Origin: Solirubrobacterales bacterium
Lineage (GTDB): Bacteria; Actinomycetota; Thermoleophilia; Solirubrobacterales; Thermoleophilaceae
DNA length: 42,245 bases
Assembly (NCBI GenBank): GCA_012718975.1
Contig: JAAYBF010000069.1
Coordinates: forward strand, 1 to 42,245
Direction: 5' to 3'
The translations under genes were made by a program, and so were the position numbers. The notes beneath the pieces are model-generated. The model was not told the DNA's origin, did not search any database, and saw only the letters and a list, made by a program, of their open reading frames with translations. This document shows positions 32,972 through 41,843 of the stretch, piece after piece (the first letter of the stretch is position 1; each line of letters starts with the position of its first letter).

Positions 32972-35697
32972 CCGACCGTCCCCGCGATCTTCGCGGTCAG
33001 CTCGCGCAGCGCCGCGACCGGATCGCCCTGGAGACGGATGCGCTCGGCCGGCAGCCCGTGGTCGCGCAGCGTCAGCACGTCGCCGGTCGCCGCGCCCTCC
33101 TTGAGCTGGTCGAAGGTGTAGGGAGCGCCGGGTATCGGCACGTCCTCGCCGCCGTCGTGGATCAGCTGGAGGAAGATGCCGGTCTTCGGGCCGCCCTTGT
33201 GGTACTGGCCGGTCGAGTGCTGGAAGCGCGGGCCGTAGCCGAAGGTCGTCGTCGCCCGGGTCGCGTCGCGGATCGTCGTGCGCAGCTCGTCGACGGCCGC
33301 GTCGAACTCCGCCGATGGCTGGAGGTAGCCGAGGATCGCCACGTAGTGGGGCGGCTCGGCGCCGGCCAGCAGCGCCGCCAGCCGCTCGTCGTCGGCGGGC
33401 TCGACCGTCGGCGGCTGGTCGGCGGCCAGGACCGCGTTGGTCTTGTCCTTGGCCTCCTGGACGTTGGGCTGGTCGAACGGGTTGATCTCCAGCGCCCAGC
33501 CGGCGACCGCGACCGCGAACTCGGCGAAGTAGAAGATCCGCCCGAGATCGTCGGCGCCGCCGCCGGCGACGGTGATCACCGGCTGGCCGGCCTCGCGCAG
33601 CGCCTGGACCCCGGCGTCGAGGTCGACGTCGGGCTCGTCGCGGTCGCGCAGGTAGACGAACAGGCGGTCGTCGCCGTAGGCGCTCGGCTCGCCGAGCGGC
33701 TCGCCGGCGACGGGCAGGATCCCGCGGCCGTGCTTGCCGGTCGACTCGGCGACGAGCTGCTCGACCCAGAGGCCGAAGCTCTCGATCCGCGGCGAGACGA
33801 CGAAGGTCAGCTTGTCGTGGCCCTGGCGGGCCGCCTCGCCGATCGCCGCGCCGAGCCAGAGCCCGGCGTTGGCGGCGGTCGAGTCGAAGCTCTGGGTGGC
33901 GGTCTCAGCCTCGCGCGCGGACTCGAGCACCGCGCGCACGTCGACGCCCATCAGCGCCGCCGGCACCATGCCGAAGTGCGAGAGCACCGAGTAGCGGCCG
34001 CCGATGTTGGGGTTGTTCTCGAACACGCGCCGGAAGCCGCGCTCGCGCGCCTCGGCGATCAGCGGGCTGCCGGGGTCGGTGACGGCGACGAACTGGGCGC
34101 CGTTGCCGCCGACGCGCTCGTGGAAGTGGCGCATGTGCGACAGCGTCTCGACCGTCCCGCCCGACTTCGACGAGACGACGAAGAACGTCTTGGAGAGGTC
34201 GAGCGAGGACTCCAGCGCGCGGATCGCCGCGGCGTCGGTGGTGTCGAGCACGTGCAGGCGCAGGCCGCCGTCGAGGTCGCCGTAGCTGCGGCGGATCACC
34301 TCGGGACCGAGGCTCGATCCGCCCATCCCGCACAGCACCGCGTCGGTGAATCCCTCGCCGCGCAGCTCGGCGGCGAAGGCGGCGAGGTCGTCGGCGGCCT
34401 CGAGCATCTCGTCGCAGATCGTCAGCCAGCCGAGCCGGTCGGCGATCTCCGGCACGCCGGGCCCGCCCCAGAGCGACTCGTCCTTGGACCAGACGCGCTT
34501 GGCCACCGACTCCTCCTGCGCGCGGCGGGCGCGCGCGGCGATCGCCTCCTGGAGGCCCTCCGGCAGCGACGACTCGATCGCCTTCGGGCGGCCGGTGAGG
34601 ACCGCCTCGCGCATCGACTCGATGCCGGAGATCAGCTTGTCGTAGGGCTCGACGAACTTCTCGATCCCCTCGCGCAGCAGGGTGTCGGTGACGTCGGGCA
34701 TGTCGATGCCGGCCTCGGCGAGCGCTTCGAGCGCCGGCCCCGGGTCGCGGTCGGCCGACCCGGGATCTATCTCCGACCGCTCCGCGACGGCCAGCAGCGT
34801 CGCCATCGGCATCGTGTTCACGGTGGTCGGCGCCACGAGACCGTCCACGTACTTGGTGTCGGGGTAGGCGGGATCCTTGACGCCGGTCGATGCCCACAGC
34901 GGGCGCTGCAGCGGCGCTCCGGCCGCGCGCAGCTTCGCGAACCGCTCGCCGTGGAAGATCCGCTTGAAGCTCTGATAAGCCGCCTGGGCGTTGGCGATCG
35001 CCGCCGTTCCGCGCAGGTCCTCGCGGCCGAGCTTGGCCAGCCGCTTGTCGACCTCGCTGTCGACGCGTGAGACGAAGAAGCTCGCGACCGAGTGGACGTC
35101 GAGCGACTGGCCGGCCTCGTGGCGGCGCTCCAGCCCGCGGACGTAGGCCTCGGCGATCGCCTCGTAGGACTCGACCTTGAACAGCAACGTGACGTTGACG
35201 TTGATCCCGTCGGCGACTGCCTGCTCGATCGCCGGGATGCCCTCCTCGGTGCCGGGGATCTTGATCATCACGTTCGGGCGGTCGACCCGCCGCCACAGCT
35301 CGCGCGCCGAGGCGAGCGTCGCGTCGGTGTCGTGGGCGAGCGCCGGCTCGACCTCGAGCGAGACGAAGCCGTCGGCGCCACCCGCGTCGTCCCAGACCGG
35401 CCGCAGCACGTCGCATGCGCTCTGGACGTCGGCGATCGCCAGCTCGAGGTAGATCGCCACCGCGTCCTTGCCCTCGCGGGCGAGGCGCTCGATCTCGGCG
35501 TCGTACTCGTCGGCGCCGAGGATCGCCTTCTCGAAGATCGCCGGGTTGGAGGTCTCCCCGCGCAGCGAGAGCTCGTCGCGCAGCCGCGCGAGCTCGCCGG
35601 ACTCGATCAGCGAGCGGCGGATCTGGTCGAGCCAGACGCTGACGCCCGCCTCGGTGAGCGCGGCGAGCCGCTCGTTCTGTGAAGTCGTGGCATCCAT
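32968..35697 (-). CDS. Bifunctional transaldolase / glucose-6-phosphate isomerase fusion
   Basis: This 909-residue fusion joins two enzymes of sugar phosphate metabolism. Residues 1 to about 360 are a transaldolase: RGETSNPAIFEKAI, VMIKIPGTEEGIPAIEQ, VNVTLLF, and the Schiff-base lysine K274 in WASTGVKDPAYPDTKYV. From about 370 on is a phosphoglucose isomerase: MGGSSLGPEV (about 455), VSSKSGGTVETL, NIGGRYSVLSHFG, and the C-terminal NPFDQPNVQEAKDKT that contributes the catalytic Lys. Such fusions (Tal-Pgi) are known in several actinobacteria and other phyla. The ATG at 35697 has GAGGA-type ribosome binding sequence. It links the non-oxidative and entry steps of the pathway in one polypeptide. 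Confidence 0.93.
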   Translation of the reverse strand: MDATTSQNERLAALTEAGVSVWLDQIRRSLIESGELARLRDELSLRGETSNPAIFEKAILGADEYDAEIERLAREGKDAVAIYLELAIADVQSACDVLRPVWDDAGGADGFVSLEVEPALAHDTDATLASARELWRRVDRPNVMIKIPGTEEGIPAIEQAVADGINVNVTLLFKVESYEAIAEAYVRGLERRHEAGQSLDVHSVASFFVSRVDSEVDKRLAKLGREDLRGTAAIANAQAAYQSFKRIFHGERFAKLRAAGAPLQRPLWASTGVKDPAYPDTKYVDGLVAPTTVNTMPMATLLAVAERSEIDPGSADRDPGPALEALAEAGIDMPDVTDTLLREGIEKFVEPYDKLISGIESMREAVLTGRPKAIESSLPEGLQEAIAARARRAQEESVAKRVWSKDESLWGGPGVPEIADRLGWLTICDEMLEAADDLAAFAAELRGEGFTDAVLCGMGGSSLGPEVIRRSYGDLDGGLRLHVLDTTDAAAIRALESSLDLSKTFFVVSSKSGGTVETLSHMRHFHERVGGNGAQFVAVTDPGSPLIAEARERGFRRVFENNPNIGGRYSVLSHFGMVPAALMGVDVRAVLESAREAETATQSFDSTAANAGLWLGAAIGEAARQGHDKLTFVVSPRIESFGLWVEQLVAESTGKHGRGILPVAGEPLGEPSAYGDDRLFVYLRDRDEPDVDLDAGVQALREAGQPVITVAGGGADDLGRIFYFAEFAVAVAGWALEINPFDQPNVQEAKDKTNAVLAADQPPTVEPADDERLAALLAGAEPPHYVAILGYLQPSAEFDAAVDELRTTIRDATRATTTFGYGPRFQHSTGQYHKGGPKTGIFLQLIHDGGEDVPIPGAPYTFDQLKEGAATGDVLTLRDHGLPAERIRLQGDPVAALRELTAKIAGTVG

Positions 35698-35726
35698 TGG
35701 TCCTCGGTCCCTTTCGGTTCGCTCGC

Positions 35727-37757
35727 TCAGGCGCCCGCGCGCTCGACGGCCCGGCGTCCGGCCTCAGCCACCTTCTCGGGCGTGAAGCCGAAGTGCTTGA
35801 ACAGTTCCTTCGCGGGCCCGGACGCGCCGAACCCGTTCATCCCCACCGTCTCGCCCGCGTCGCCGACCCAGCGGTCCCAGCCGAGCGTCGCCGCGGCCTC
35901 GACCGAGACGCGGGCCCGGCAGGCCGGCGGCAGCACGCTGTCGCGGTAGGCGGCGTCCTGCTCGCCGAAGCGGTCGAAGCACGGCATGCTCACCACCCGC
36001 GTCGGGATGCCGTCGCCCTCGAGCAGATCGGCCGCCTCGAGGCAGAGGGCCACCTCCGAGCCGGTGCCGATCAGGACCGCCCGCGGCTCGCCGCCGGAGG
36101 CCTCGCGCAGCACGTAGGCGCCGCGCTCGATCGCGTCGTCGGGGATCGCGTCGGGGTCGATGATCGGCAGCCCCTGGCGGGTCAGCACGAGCGCCGTCGG
36201 CCCCTCGTGCTGGCGCAGCGCGAACCGCCAGGCGAGCGCGGTCTCGTTGGCGTCGGCGGGCCGCACCGCGTAGACGAACGGCGTCGCGCGCAGGTGCGCG
36301 AGCTGCTCGATCGGCTGGTGGGTCGGGCCGTCCTCGCCGAGGCCGATCGAGTCGTGGGTGTAGACGGCGATCGCCGGCAGCCGCATCAGCGCCGCCAGCC
36401 GCAGCGACGCCTTCTGGTAGTCGAGGAAGTTGAAGAACGTCGAGCCGAACGCCCTCAGGCCGTGCAGGCAGAGGCCGTTGACGACGGCGGCCATCGCGTG
36501 CTCGCGGACGCCGTAGTGGACGTTGCGTCCCGAGTAGTCGCCCTTGGCGACCGAGCCGCCGTCCTCGATCTCGGTCAGGGTCGAGGGCTCGAGGTCCGCC
36601 GAGCCGCTGACCAGCTGCGGTACCTGCGCGGCGGCCCACTGGATCACCTTCGACGACGCCTTGCGCGTGGCGATCGGGTCGTCGGCGGGGTCGAAGCGCG
36701 GCACCTCGGCGTCCCAGCCGTCGGGCAGCCGGCCGGCGATCAGGGCGTCCAGCTCGGCGGCGAGCTCGGGGTGGTCGGCGCGGTAGGCGGCGAGTCGCTG
36801 ATCCCACTCGGCCTCGGCCGCGGCGCCGCGCTCGGCGACGCCCGCGAAGTGCTCGCGGACGGCGTCGGGCACGAGGAAGTGGGCGTCGGGGTCCCACCCG
36901 TAGAACTGCTTGGTCAGTCGGACCTCCTCCTCGCCGAGCGGCGAGCCGTGCGCCGAGTGGGTGTCCTGCTTGTTCGGCGAGCCGTAGCCGATGTGGGTGT
37001 GCAGAACGATCAGCGACGGCCGGTCGTCGATCCGCTTGGCCTCCTCGATCGCGTCGGCGAGGTCGGCGAGGTCGACGCCGTCGAGCTCGAGCGTGTGCCA
37101 GCCGTAGGCCTGGTAGCGGGCGCGGACGTCCTCACTGAAGGCCATCGCGGTCGAGCCGGCGAGCTGGATGTGGTTGGAGTCGTAGAAGGCGATCAGCCGG
37201 CCGAGCCCGAGGTGGCCGGCGAGCGAGCTGGCCTCCGCCGAGATCCCCTCCTGGACGTCGCCGTCGCTGGCGATCGCGAAGGTGTGGTGGTCGACGATCT
37301 CGTGGCCGGGGCGGTTGAAGCGGTCGGCGATCATCCGCTCGGCGAGCGCGAAGCCGACCGCGTTGGAGATCCCCTGGCCGAGCGGCCCCGTCGTCACCTC
37401 GACGCCGGGGGTCCCCTCCGCCTCGTACTCGGGGTGGCCGGCGGTCGGGCTGAGCAGCTGGCGGAACCGCTTCAGGTCGTCCATCGAGATCCCGTAGCCG
37501 CTGAGGTGGAGGATCGAGTAGAGCAGCGCGGAGGCGTGGCCGGCCGACAGCACGAAGCGGTCCCGGTCGAACCAGTGCGGGTTGGCCGGGTTGTGGCGCA
37601 TCGTCTCGGTGTAGAGCTGGTAGGCCACCGGCGCGAGCGCCATCGGCGCCCCCGGATGCCCCGAGCTCGCCTTCTGGACCGTGTCGATCGACAGCGTCCG
37701 GATCGTGTCGACGCAGAGCTTGTCGAGAGCGTCGCGGTCGGTGGTAGGGGCGGTCAT
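35727..37757 (-). CDS. tkt: Transketolase
   Basis: The 676-residue thiamine-diphosphate enzyme transfers two-carbon units between sugar phosphates. Marks are [13 protein letters not shown] (about 32-44), [14 protein letters not shown], the ThDP motif [19 protein letters not shown] then YDSN (about 155-185), and [20 protein letters not shown] around residue 465-485. [17 protein letters not shown] closes the C-terminal domain. The ATG has ACAGGAG nine bases before it. It is 29 bases upstream of the transaldolase-PGI gene and 30 downstream of a ROK kinase gene, within the same operon. Confidence 0.96.
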   Translation of the reverse strand: MTAPTTDRDALDKLCVDTIRTLSIDTVQKASSGHPGAPMALAPVAYQLYTETMRHNPANPHWFDRDRFVLSAGHASALLYSILHLSGYGISMDDLKRFRQLLSPTAGHPEYEAEGTPGVEVTTGPLGQGISNAVGFALAERMIADRFNRPGHEIVDHHTFAIASDGDVQEGISAEASSLAGHLGLGRLIAFYDSNHIQLAGSTAMAFSEDVRARYQAYGWHTLELDGVDLADLADAIEEAKRIDDRPSLIVLHTHIGYGSPNKQDTHSAHGSPLGEEEVRLTKQFYGWDPDAHFLVPDAVREHFAGVAERGAAAEAEWDQRLAAYRADHPELAAELDALIAGRLPDGWDAEVPRFDPADDPIATRKASSKVIQWAAAQVPQLVSGSADLEPSTLTEIEDGGSVAKGDYSGRNVHYGVREHAMAAVVNGLCLHGLRAFGSTFFNFLDYQKASLRLAALMRLPAIAVYTHDSIGLGEDGPTHQPIEQLAHLRATPFVYAVRPADANETALAWRFALRQHEGPTALVLTRQGLPIIDPDAIPDDAIERGAYVLREASGGEPRAVLIGTGSEVALCLEAADLLEGDGIPTRVVSMPCFDRFGEQDAAYRDSVLPPACRARVSVEAAATLGWDRWVGDAGETVGMNGFGASGPAKELFKHFGFTPEKVAEAGRRAVERAGA

Positions 37758-37787
37758 CTGGCTCCTGTTTCGGTGGTCGATCCGGGG

Positions 37788-38774
37788 TCAGCCGGCAGTA
37801 TCACGGTTGCGGGGCAGCTCGTGGGCGGCGAGCAGCGCGGCGCCGATCGCCCCGGCCTCCGGGCCGCCGCGCGCGAGCGCGACCTCGGTCCGCTCCCAGA
37901 GCGCCGGCAGCGCCCACAGCGCCGCCTCGGCGACGGCGGCGTCGAGGAACAGGTCGGCGGCCTCCGAGAGCCCGCCGCCGATCGCGACGCGGCTCGGCTC
38001 GAGCATGTTGACGACGGTCGCGATCCCGATCCCCAGCCAGCGTGCGTAGCGGGCGAGGACCGCGAGCGCGGCGGCGTCGCCCGCGCGGGCGGCGGCGACG
38101 GCGTCGCGGCCGGAGACCCGCCCGCGCTCGGCGAGCACGCGCGCGAGCTCGCCGCCGGCGGCCCCGGCGGCGGCCTCGCTCGCCGCGCGCTCGAGGCCGC
38201 GGCCGCTGCAGTGCCACTCCAGCGAGCCCGGGCGCGGGAAGGCGTCGCCCTGCTCGGCCGGGGCGCGGGCGCCGTCGACGACCATGTGACCGAGCTCGGA
38301 GGCGAGCCCGGTCGCCCCGCGGAAGATCCGCCCACCCGCGATGACGCCCCCGCCGACGCCGGTGCCGAGCGTCAGCATCGTGAGGTCGGCGACCGGCTCC
38401 GGTCCGGCCAGGCGCGACTCGGCCAGGGCGGCGCAGTTGGCGTCGTTGTCGACGAAGATCGGCACTCCGAGTCGCATGCCCAGCTCGGCCCGCACCGGAA
38501 CACCCTCGAACGGGACGTTCACGCTCGCGAGCGCGGTGCCGGTCGCGGCGTCGACCTGCGACGGCACGCCGACCCCGACCGCCCCGATCGTCACCCCGGC
38601 CCGGCGCGCCGCCTCGCGCGCCTGCTCGGCGATCGCGTCGAGCAGCTCGGCGGCGCCGGCGAGCTCGGTCGGCCGTTGCACCGAGGCGACGATCTCGACG
38701 CCGTCGACGACCGCGGCGGCGACCTTCGTGCCGCCGACGTCGACGCCGACCAGCGCCCCCTCCACCTCAGCCAT
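37788..38774 (-). CDS. ROK-family sugar kinase, zinc site lost
   Basis: The 328-residue protein is a ROK-type kinase: phosphate-binding VGVDVGGTKVAAAVVDG (about 9-25), the catalytic Asp in FVDNDANCAALAE (about 107-119), TLGTGVGGGVIAGG, and ELGHMVVDG (about 165). Immediately after GHMVVD, normal ROK proteins carry a zinc motif with three cysteines ending GCLE. Here the corresponding stretch is ARAPAEQGDAFPRPGSLEW, with none of those cysteines; only a lone Cys follows. Kinase function is plausible because the active-site residues remain. It overlaps the other ROK gene by eight bases. It is likely glucokinase, but the missing zinc site leaves room for another substrate. Confidence 0.88.
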   Translation of the reverse strand: MAEVEGALVGVDVGGTKVAAAVVDGVEIVASVQRPTELAGAAELLDAIAEQAREAARRAGVTIGAVGVGVPSQVDAATGTALASVNVPFEGVPVRAELGMRLGVPIFVDNDANCAALAESRLAGPEPVADLTMLTLGTGVGGGVIAGGRIFRGATGLASELGHMVVDGARAPAEQGDAFPRPGSLEWHCSGRGLERAASEAAAGAAGGELARVLAERGRVSGRDAVAAARAGDAAALAVLARYARWLGIGIATVVNMLEPSRVAIGGGLSEAADLFLDAAVAEAALWALPALWERTEVALARGGPEAGAIGAALLAAHELPRNRDTAG

Positions 38775-39750
38775 CCGCCGCTGCCGGGGCGCCGTCGCCG
38801 GCGAGCAGCGCCGCGCCGACCGCGCCGCCGAGGTCGCCCAGCTGGGCCAGCACGAGCGCGGGCGGGTCGTCGTCGCTGAAGAGGTGCGGCGCCATCGCAG
38901 CCTCGATCCGCGCCCGGAACGGCTCGCCGAGCCGCAGCCCGAGGCCGCCGCCGAGGATCAGCACGTCGACGTCGAGCAGGTTCGCCGCCGAGGCGATCCC
39001 GGCCCCGAGCGCCTCGACGGCCTCGTCGAGCAGCTCGCGCGCCATGCGATCGTCGTGCTCGAGCGCGCGCGACCAGATGCCGCTGGTCAGCCGGTCGCGG
39101 CCGTGCTTGTCCATCAGGTGGAACAGCTTGGTGTGGTGGCCCTCCTCGACGAGCTTGCGCGCGCGGTGCTCCATCGCGGCCCGGCCCGCGTAGGCCTCCA
39201 TGCAGCCGCGCCGCCCGCACGGGCAGCGGCGGCCGCCGAGCTTGACCACGACGTGGCCGATCTCGCCCGCCGCGCCGCGGCCCGACCAGGGCCGGCCGCC
39301 GAGCACGATGCCGCCGCCGACGCCGGTGCCCCAGAAGACCCCGAGCAGCGAGTCGTGGCCGCGCCCGGCGCCGAGCCGCGCCTCGGCCGCGGTGGCGACG
39401 TCGACGTCGTTGCCGACCGCGACGCGGCCGACGCCGGCCAGCTCGCCGACCCGCGGGCCGAGCGGGAACGAGCCCTCCCAGCCGGGCAGGTTGCGTGCCT
39501 GGGAGACGGTCCCGGAGGCGGCGTCGATCTCGCCGGGCGACCCGATCCCGAGCCCGGCGAGCGCCGCCGTCTCGACCCCGGCCTCCGCGGCCGCCGCCGC
39601 GAGCGAGGCGGCGATCGCCTGCGCGACGTCCTCCGGCCCGCCGGCGGTCGGGGTCGGCCGCCGGTCAGCGCCGACGACCTCGCCGTCGGCGCCGACGATC
39701 GCCGCCTGGATCTTGGTGCCGCCCAGATCGATGCCGCCGCGCGGGTCCAT
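38767..39750 (-). CDS. ROK-family sugar kinase (glucokinase-like)
   Basis: This 327-residue ROK kinase has GIDLGGTKIQAAIVGADGE at the N terminus, the catalytic Asp in VGNDVDVATAAEA, and FWGTGVGGGIVLGG. The intact zinc motif is GHVVVKLGGRRCPCGRRGCME (two blocks, about 175-195). It probably phosphorylates glucose as the first step of the pathway encoded downstream. The ATG at 39750 is preceded by AGCAGGAG, a good ribosome site. It is the first gene of the eight-gene operon and diverges from the tiny membrane-protein genes at 39858. A ROK repressor role is unlikely because there is no N-terminal DNA-binding domain. Confidence 0.9.
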   Translation of the reverse strand: MDPRGGIDLGGTKIQAAIVGADGEVVGADRRPTPTAGGPEDVAQAIAASLAAAAAEAGVETAALAGLGIGSPGEIDAASGTVSQARNLPGWEGSFPLGPRVGELAGVGRVAVGNDVDVATAAEARLGAGRGHDSLLGVFWGTGVGGGIVLGGRPWSGRGAAGEIGHVVVKLGGRRCPCGRRGCMEAYAGRAAMEHRARKLVEEGHHTKLFHLMDKHGRDRLTSGIWSRALEHDDRMARELLDEAVEALGAGIASAANLLDVDVLILGGGLGLRLGEPFRARIEAAMAPHLFSDDDPPALVLAQLGDLGGAVGAALLAGDGAPAAADG

Positions 39751-39841
39751 CGCCACTCCTGCTCGCCTTGCCAGTGCCGCGCCATCATCGCCGCGACGGC
39801 GGACGCACGCCACCGCGCGGCGCTCGGCCCACCCGATCGGG

Positions 39842-39847
39842 TATAAA
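39842..39847 (+). promoter_or_regulatory. Candidate -10 box for the small membrane-protein pair
   Basis: TATAAA stands out in the GC-rich divergent gap and ends ten bases before the ATG at 39858, giving a leader of only a few bases. No -35 element is clear. Confidence 0.45.
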
Positions 39848-39857
39848 CGGCGCCCCG

Positions 39858-39962
39858 ATGGACCGACGACTCGCCAACCGAAACCTCCGTACGGCCCTGA
39901 TCGCGGGCGCGATCTCGTTGATCGTCTTCGCAGCCTCCTGGGTCGTGGGATTCGTCTACTGA
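39858..39962 (+). CDS. 34-residue single-span membrane peptide
   Basis: The predicted product has a basic N terminus (MDRRLANRNLR) and one membrane helix (about residues 12-33, ALIAGAISLIVFAASWVVGF). Its TGA overlaps the ATG of the next small gene (TGATG), and a TATAAA box lies upstream. Position ahead of caa3 oxidase genes suggests a small oxidase subunit or assembly peptide. I do not recognise a named family; the evidence is gene context and a well-formed membrane helix. Confidence 0.6.
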   Translation: MDRRLANRNLRTALIAGAISLIVFAASWVVGFVY

Positions 39963-40201
39963 TGGCGTCCGAGCGGATCAAGTCCGAGGACGTCCCGCCG
40001 CCCGGCGAGGCGATCCACCTCCCCGGCCCGTCGTACCTGCCGGTGATCCTCGCCGCGGGCTCGACGATCGCGCTCGTCGGCGTCGTGATCAACTGGTGGA
40101 TCTTCGGCTTCGGCGTCGCGCTGACGGTCCTCACGATCGCCCGCTGGGCCGCGTCGACCCGGCGCGACATCGCCGAGCTCCCGCTCGAGCACACCCACTA
40201 G
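39962..40201 (+). CDS. Two-span membrane protein, probable oxidase subunit IV-like
   Basis: This 79-residue protein has a polar N terminus, then HLPGPSYLPVILAAGSTIAL, two closely spaced helices (about residues 28-46 and 47-64), and a short charged end. The HLPxPSxxPxxxA pattern is one I associate with small subunit-IV-like proteins next to actinobacterial cytochrome oxidase genes; that is memory, not a search. Its ATG overlaps the stop of the 34-residue gene by one base. The following oxidase genes are separated by a gene on the other strand, so transcription may not be shared. Confidence 0.7.
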   Translation: MASERIKSEDVPPPGEAIHLPGPSYLPVILAAGSTIALVGVVINWWIFGFGVALTVLTIARWAASTRRDIAELPLEHTH

Positions 40202-40236
40202 AGCCCGCCCGACCACGGCCCGCCAGGCCGCGCCCG

Positions 40237-40635
40237 CTAGGCGGGCATCTCGGAGGTCGCCCCCTCGCTGACCCAGCAGCGGACGATGTCGCGCATCGAG
40301 ACGATGCCGGCCAGCTCGCCGCCGTCGACGACGATCAGGTGGCGGAACCCGCCACGGACCATCTCCTCGGCGGCGTGCTCGAGCGACCAGTCGCAGGCGG
40401 CGAACGTCAGGTCGGAGGCGAGGTGGTCGCCGACCCGCTCGCTGTCGGGGTCCTGTCCGGCGCCGACCGCGTCGAGGACGTCGCGCTCGGTCAGGATCCC
40501 GGGACCGGGCTGCTCGGGATCGAGCACGATCGCCGCCCCCACCCCGCGCTGCGACATCGAGCGCGCGGCCTCGCGCAGCGTGTGCTCGGGCCCGACCGTC
40601 AGGACCACCTCGCTCATCCCGTCGCGTACCTGCAC
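40237..40635 (-). CDS. Two-CBS-domain protein
   Basis: The 132-residue protein is a tandem CBS-domain (Bateman) module: VQVRDGMSEVVLTVGPEHTL then AARSMSQRGVGAAIVLD for the first, and WSLEHAAEEMVRGGFRHLIVVD with GIVSMRDIV for the second. Such modules bind adenine nucleotides and act as energy sensors; no effector domain is attached. The GTG at 40635 has a strong Shine-Dalgarno (GGAAGGAG, minus strand 40650-40643), so the longer open frame was rejected. It lies inverted between the small membrane-protein genes and the caa3 oxidase genes. Confidence 0.88.
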   Translation of the reverse strand: MQVRDGMSEVVLTVGPEHTLREAARSMSQRGVGAAIVLDPEQPGPGILTERDVLDAVGAGQDPDSERVGDHLASDLTFAACDWSLEHAAEEMVRGGFRHLIVVDGGELAGIVSMRDIVRCWVSEGATSEMPA

Positions 40636-40673
40636 CGCTGCGCTCCTTCCGTTGCCTAGTGACGATTGTCGCG

Positions 40674-40701
40674 ATGTTACCCGGCCGGGGCGGAAAGTCC
40701 A
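40674..40701 (-). promoter_or_regulatory. Candidate promoter for the CBS gene
   Basis: On the minus strand TGGACT (40701-40696) and TAACAT (40679-40674) are 16 bases apart, giving a leader of about 30 bases that contains the GGAAGGAG site. Plausible but weak match. Confidence 0.3.
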
Positions 40702-40718
40702 CATCGACACGAAATAGC

Positions 40719-40748
40719 TTGCCCACCGTCGGGTCTCTGGCATACACT
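40719..40748 (+). promoter_or_regulatory. Candidate promoter for the caa3 oxidase operon
   Basis: TTGCCC (40719-40724) and TACACT (40743-40748) are 18 bases apart, a reasonable vegetative promoter. The leader would be about 25 bases and contains GGGGGAAG just before the ATG at 40779. Confidence 0.45.
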
Positions 40749-40778
40749 CGCCCGCGGTGACGTGCTTCGGGGGAAGCG

Positions 40779-41843
40779 ATGCGTAGCCGCCGGTCCCTGA
40801 TCTGGGTCCTGGCGCTCAGTGCGATCGCAACAGCGGTCGGGATAGTCGTCGTCCTGTGGATCGACTGGTTCCCGGCGCAGGCGTCGACGGCGGCGACCGA
40901 CATCGACACGCTCTACGACGTCCTGCTGATCGTCTCGGTGCCGATCTTCGTGCTCGTGATGGCCGTCGCGCTCTACTCGGTCTGGGCGTTCCGCGTCAAG
41001 CCCGGCGACCAGCGCGACGGCGCGCCGATCCACGGCAACACGCGGCTGGAGATCATCTGGGTGACGATCCCCTTCATCATCGTCGCGGTGCTGGCCGGCT
41101 ACGGCTGGATCGTCCTCGACGACATCGAGGCCAAGAAGGCCGACGAGCTCGTCGTCGAGGTCACCGGCCAGCAGTTCGCCTGGAGCTTCGCCTACCCGGA
41201 CCTCGAGGAGCTGGAGACCAACCAGCTCGTGCTGCCGGTCGACCGCCCCGTCCACTTCAAGGTCAACACCAAGGACGTCCTGCACGACTTCTGGGTGCCC
41301 GACTTCCGGCTCAAGACCGACGCGGTCCCCGGCCTCACGACGACGATCCGCGTCACCCCGAACAGGGTCGGCTCCTACCCGGTCGTCTGCGCCGAGCTGT
41401 GCGGGATCGGCCACTCGACGATGCGCCAGACCGTGCGCGTCGTCCCCGCCGAGGAGTTCGACGCCTGGGTCGAGCGCCAGCGCGCGAGCAAGGTCGACGG
41501 CGGCGTCGACGACGCCGGCGGCGACCCGATCGCCGCCGGGCGCCAGCTGTTCAACGACACCGGCTGCAACGCCTGCCACACGCTCGCCGACGCCGGCGCG
41601 ACCGGCGCCGCCGGCCCCGCCCTCGACGACCTCGCCGCCCAGGCCGAGCGGCTCGGGCGCGCCGAGGGCCTGACCGCCGCGGAGTTCGTCGAGACCTCGA
41701 TCGTCGACCCCGACGCGACGGTCGCCGAGGGCTACCAGCCGGGCATCATGCCGACCGACTACGGCGACCGGCTCTCCCCGGCCCAGCTCCAGACGCTCGT
41801 CGACTACCTGCTCGAGGTGAGCGGGGGAGGTAGCAGCCAGTGA
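40779..41843 (+). CDS. ctaC: Cytochrome c oxidase subunit II fused to cytochrome c (caa3 type)
   Basis: The 354-residue protein is a second CtaC. After an N-terminal anchor or signal (about 8-28) and two membrane helices (about 45-70 and 85-110) comes the CuA domain. Its ligands are His in VLHDFWVP and C204[11 protein letters not shown]215. A cytochrome c domain follows with the haem-binding C263-N-A-C-H267 and a Met in PGIMPTDYG as likely sixth ligand. This fusion defines caa3 oxidases, which need no separate cytochrome c. It overlaps ctaD by four bases (GTGA). Confidence 0.95.
   Translation: MRSRRSLIWVLALSAIATAVGIVVVLWIDWFPAQASTAATDIDTLYDVLLIVSVPIFVLVMAVALYSVWAFRVKPGDQRDGAPIHGNTRLEIIWVTIPFIIVAVLAGYGWIVLDDIEAKKADELVVEVTGQQFAWSFAYPDLEELETNQLVLPVDRPVHFKVNTKDVLHDFWVPDFRLKTDAVPGLTTTIRVTPNRVGSYPVVCAELCGIGHSTMRQTVRVVPAEEFDAWVERQRASKVDGGVDDAGGDPIAAGRQLFNDTGCNACHTLADAGATGAAGPALDDLAAQAERLGRAEGLTAAEFVETSIVDPDATVAEGYQPGIMPTDYGDRLSPAQLQTLVDYLLEVSGGGSSQ

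Noticed and set aside
35679-38879. 1066-codon plus-strand frame opposite tkt and the ROK gene
   Set aside because: It is a mirror frame of strongly recognised enzymes; its translation matches nothing and is Arg/Val/Asp-biased.
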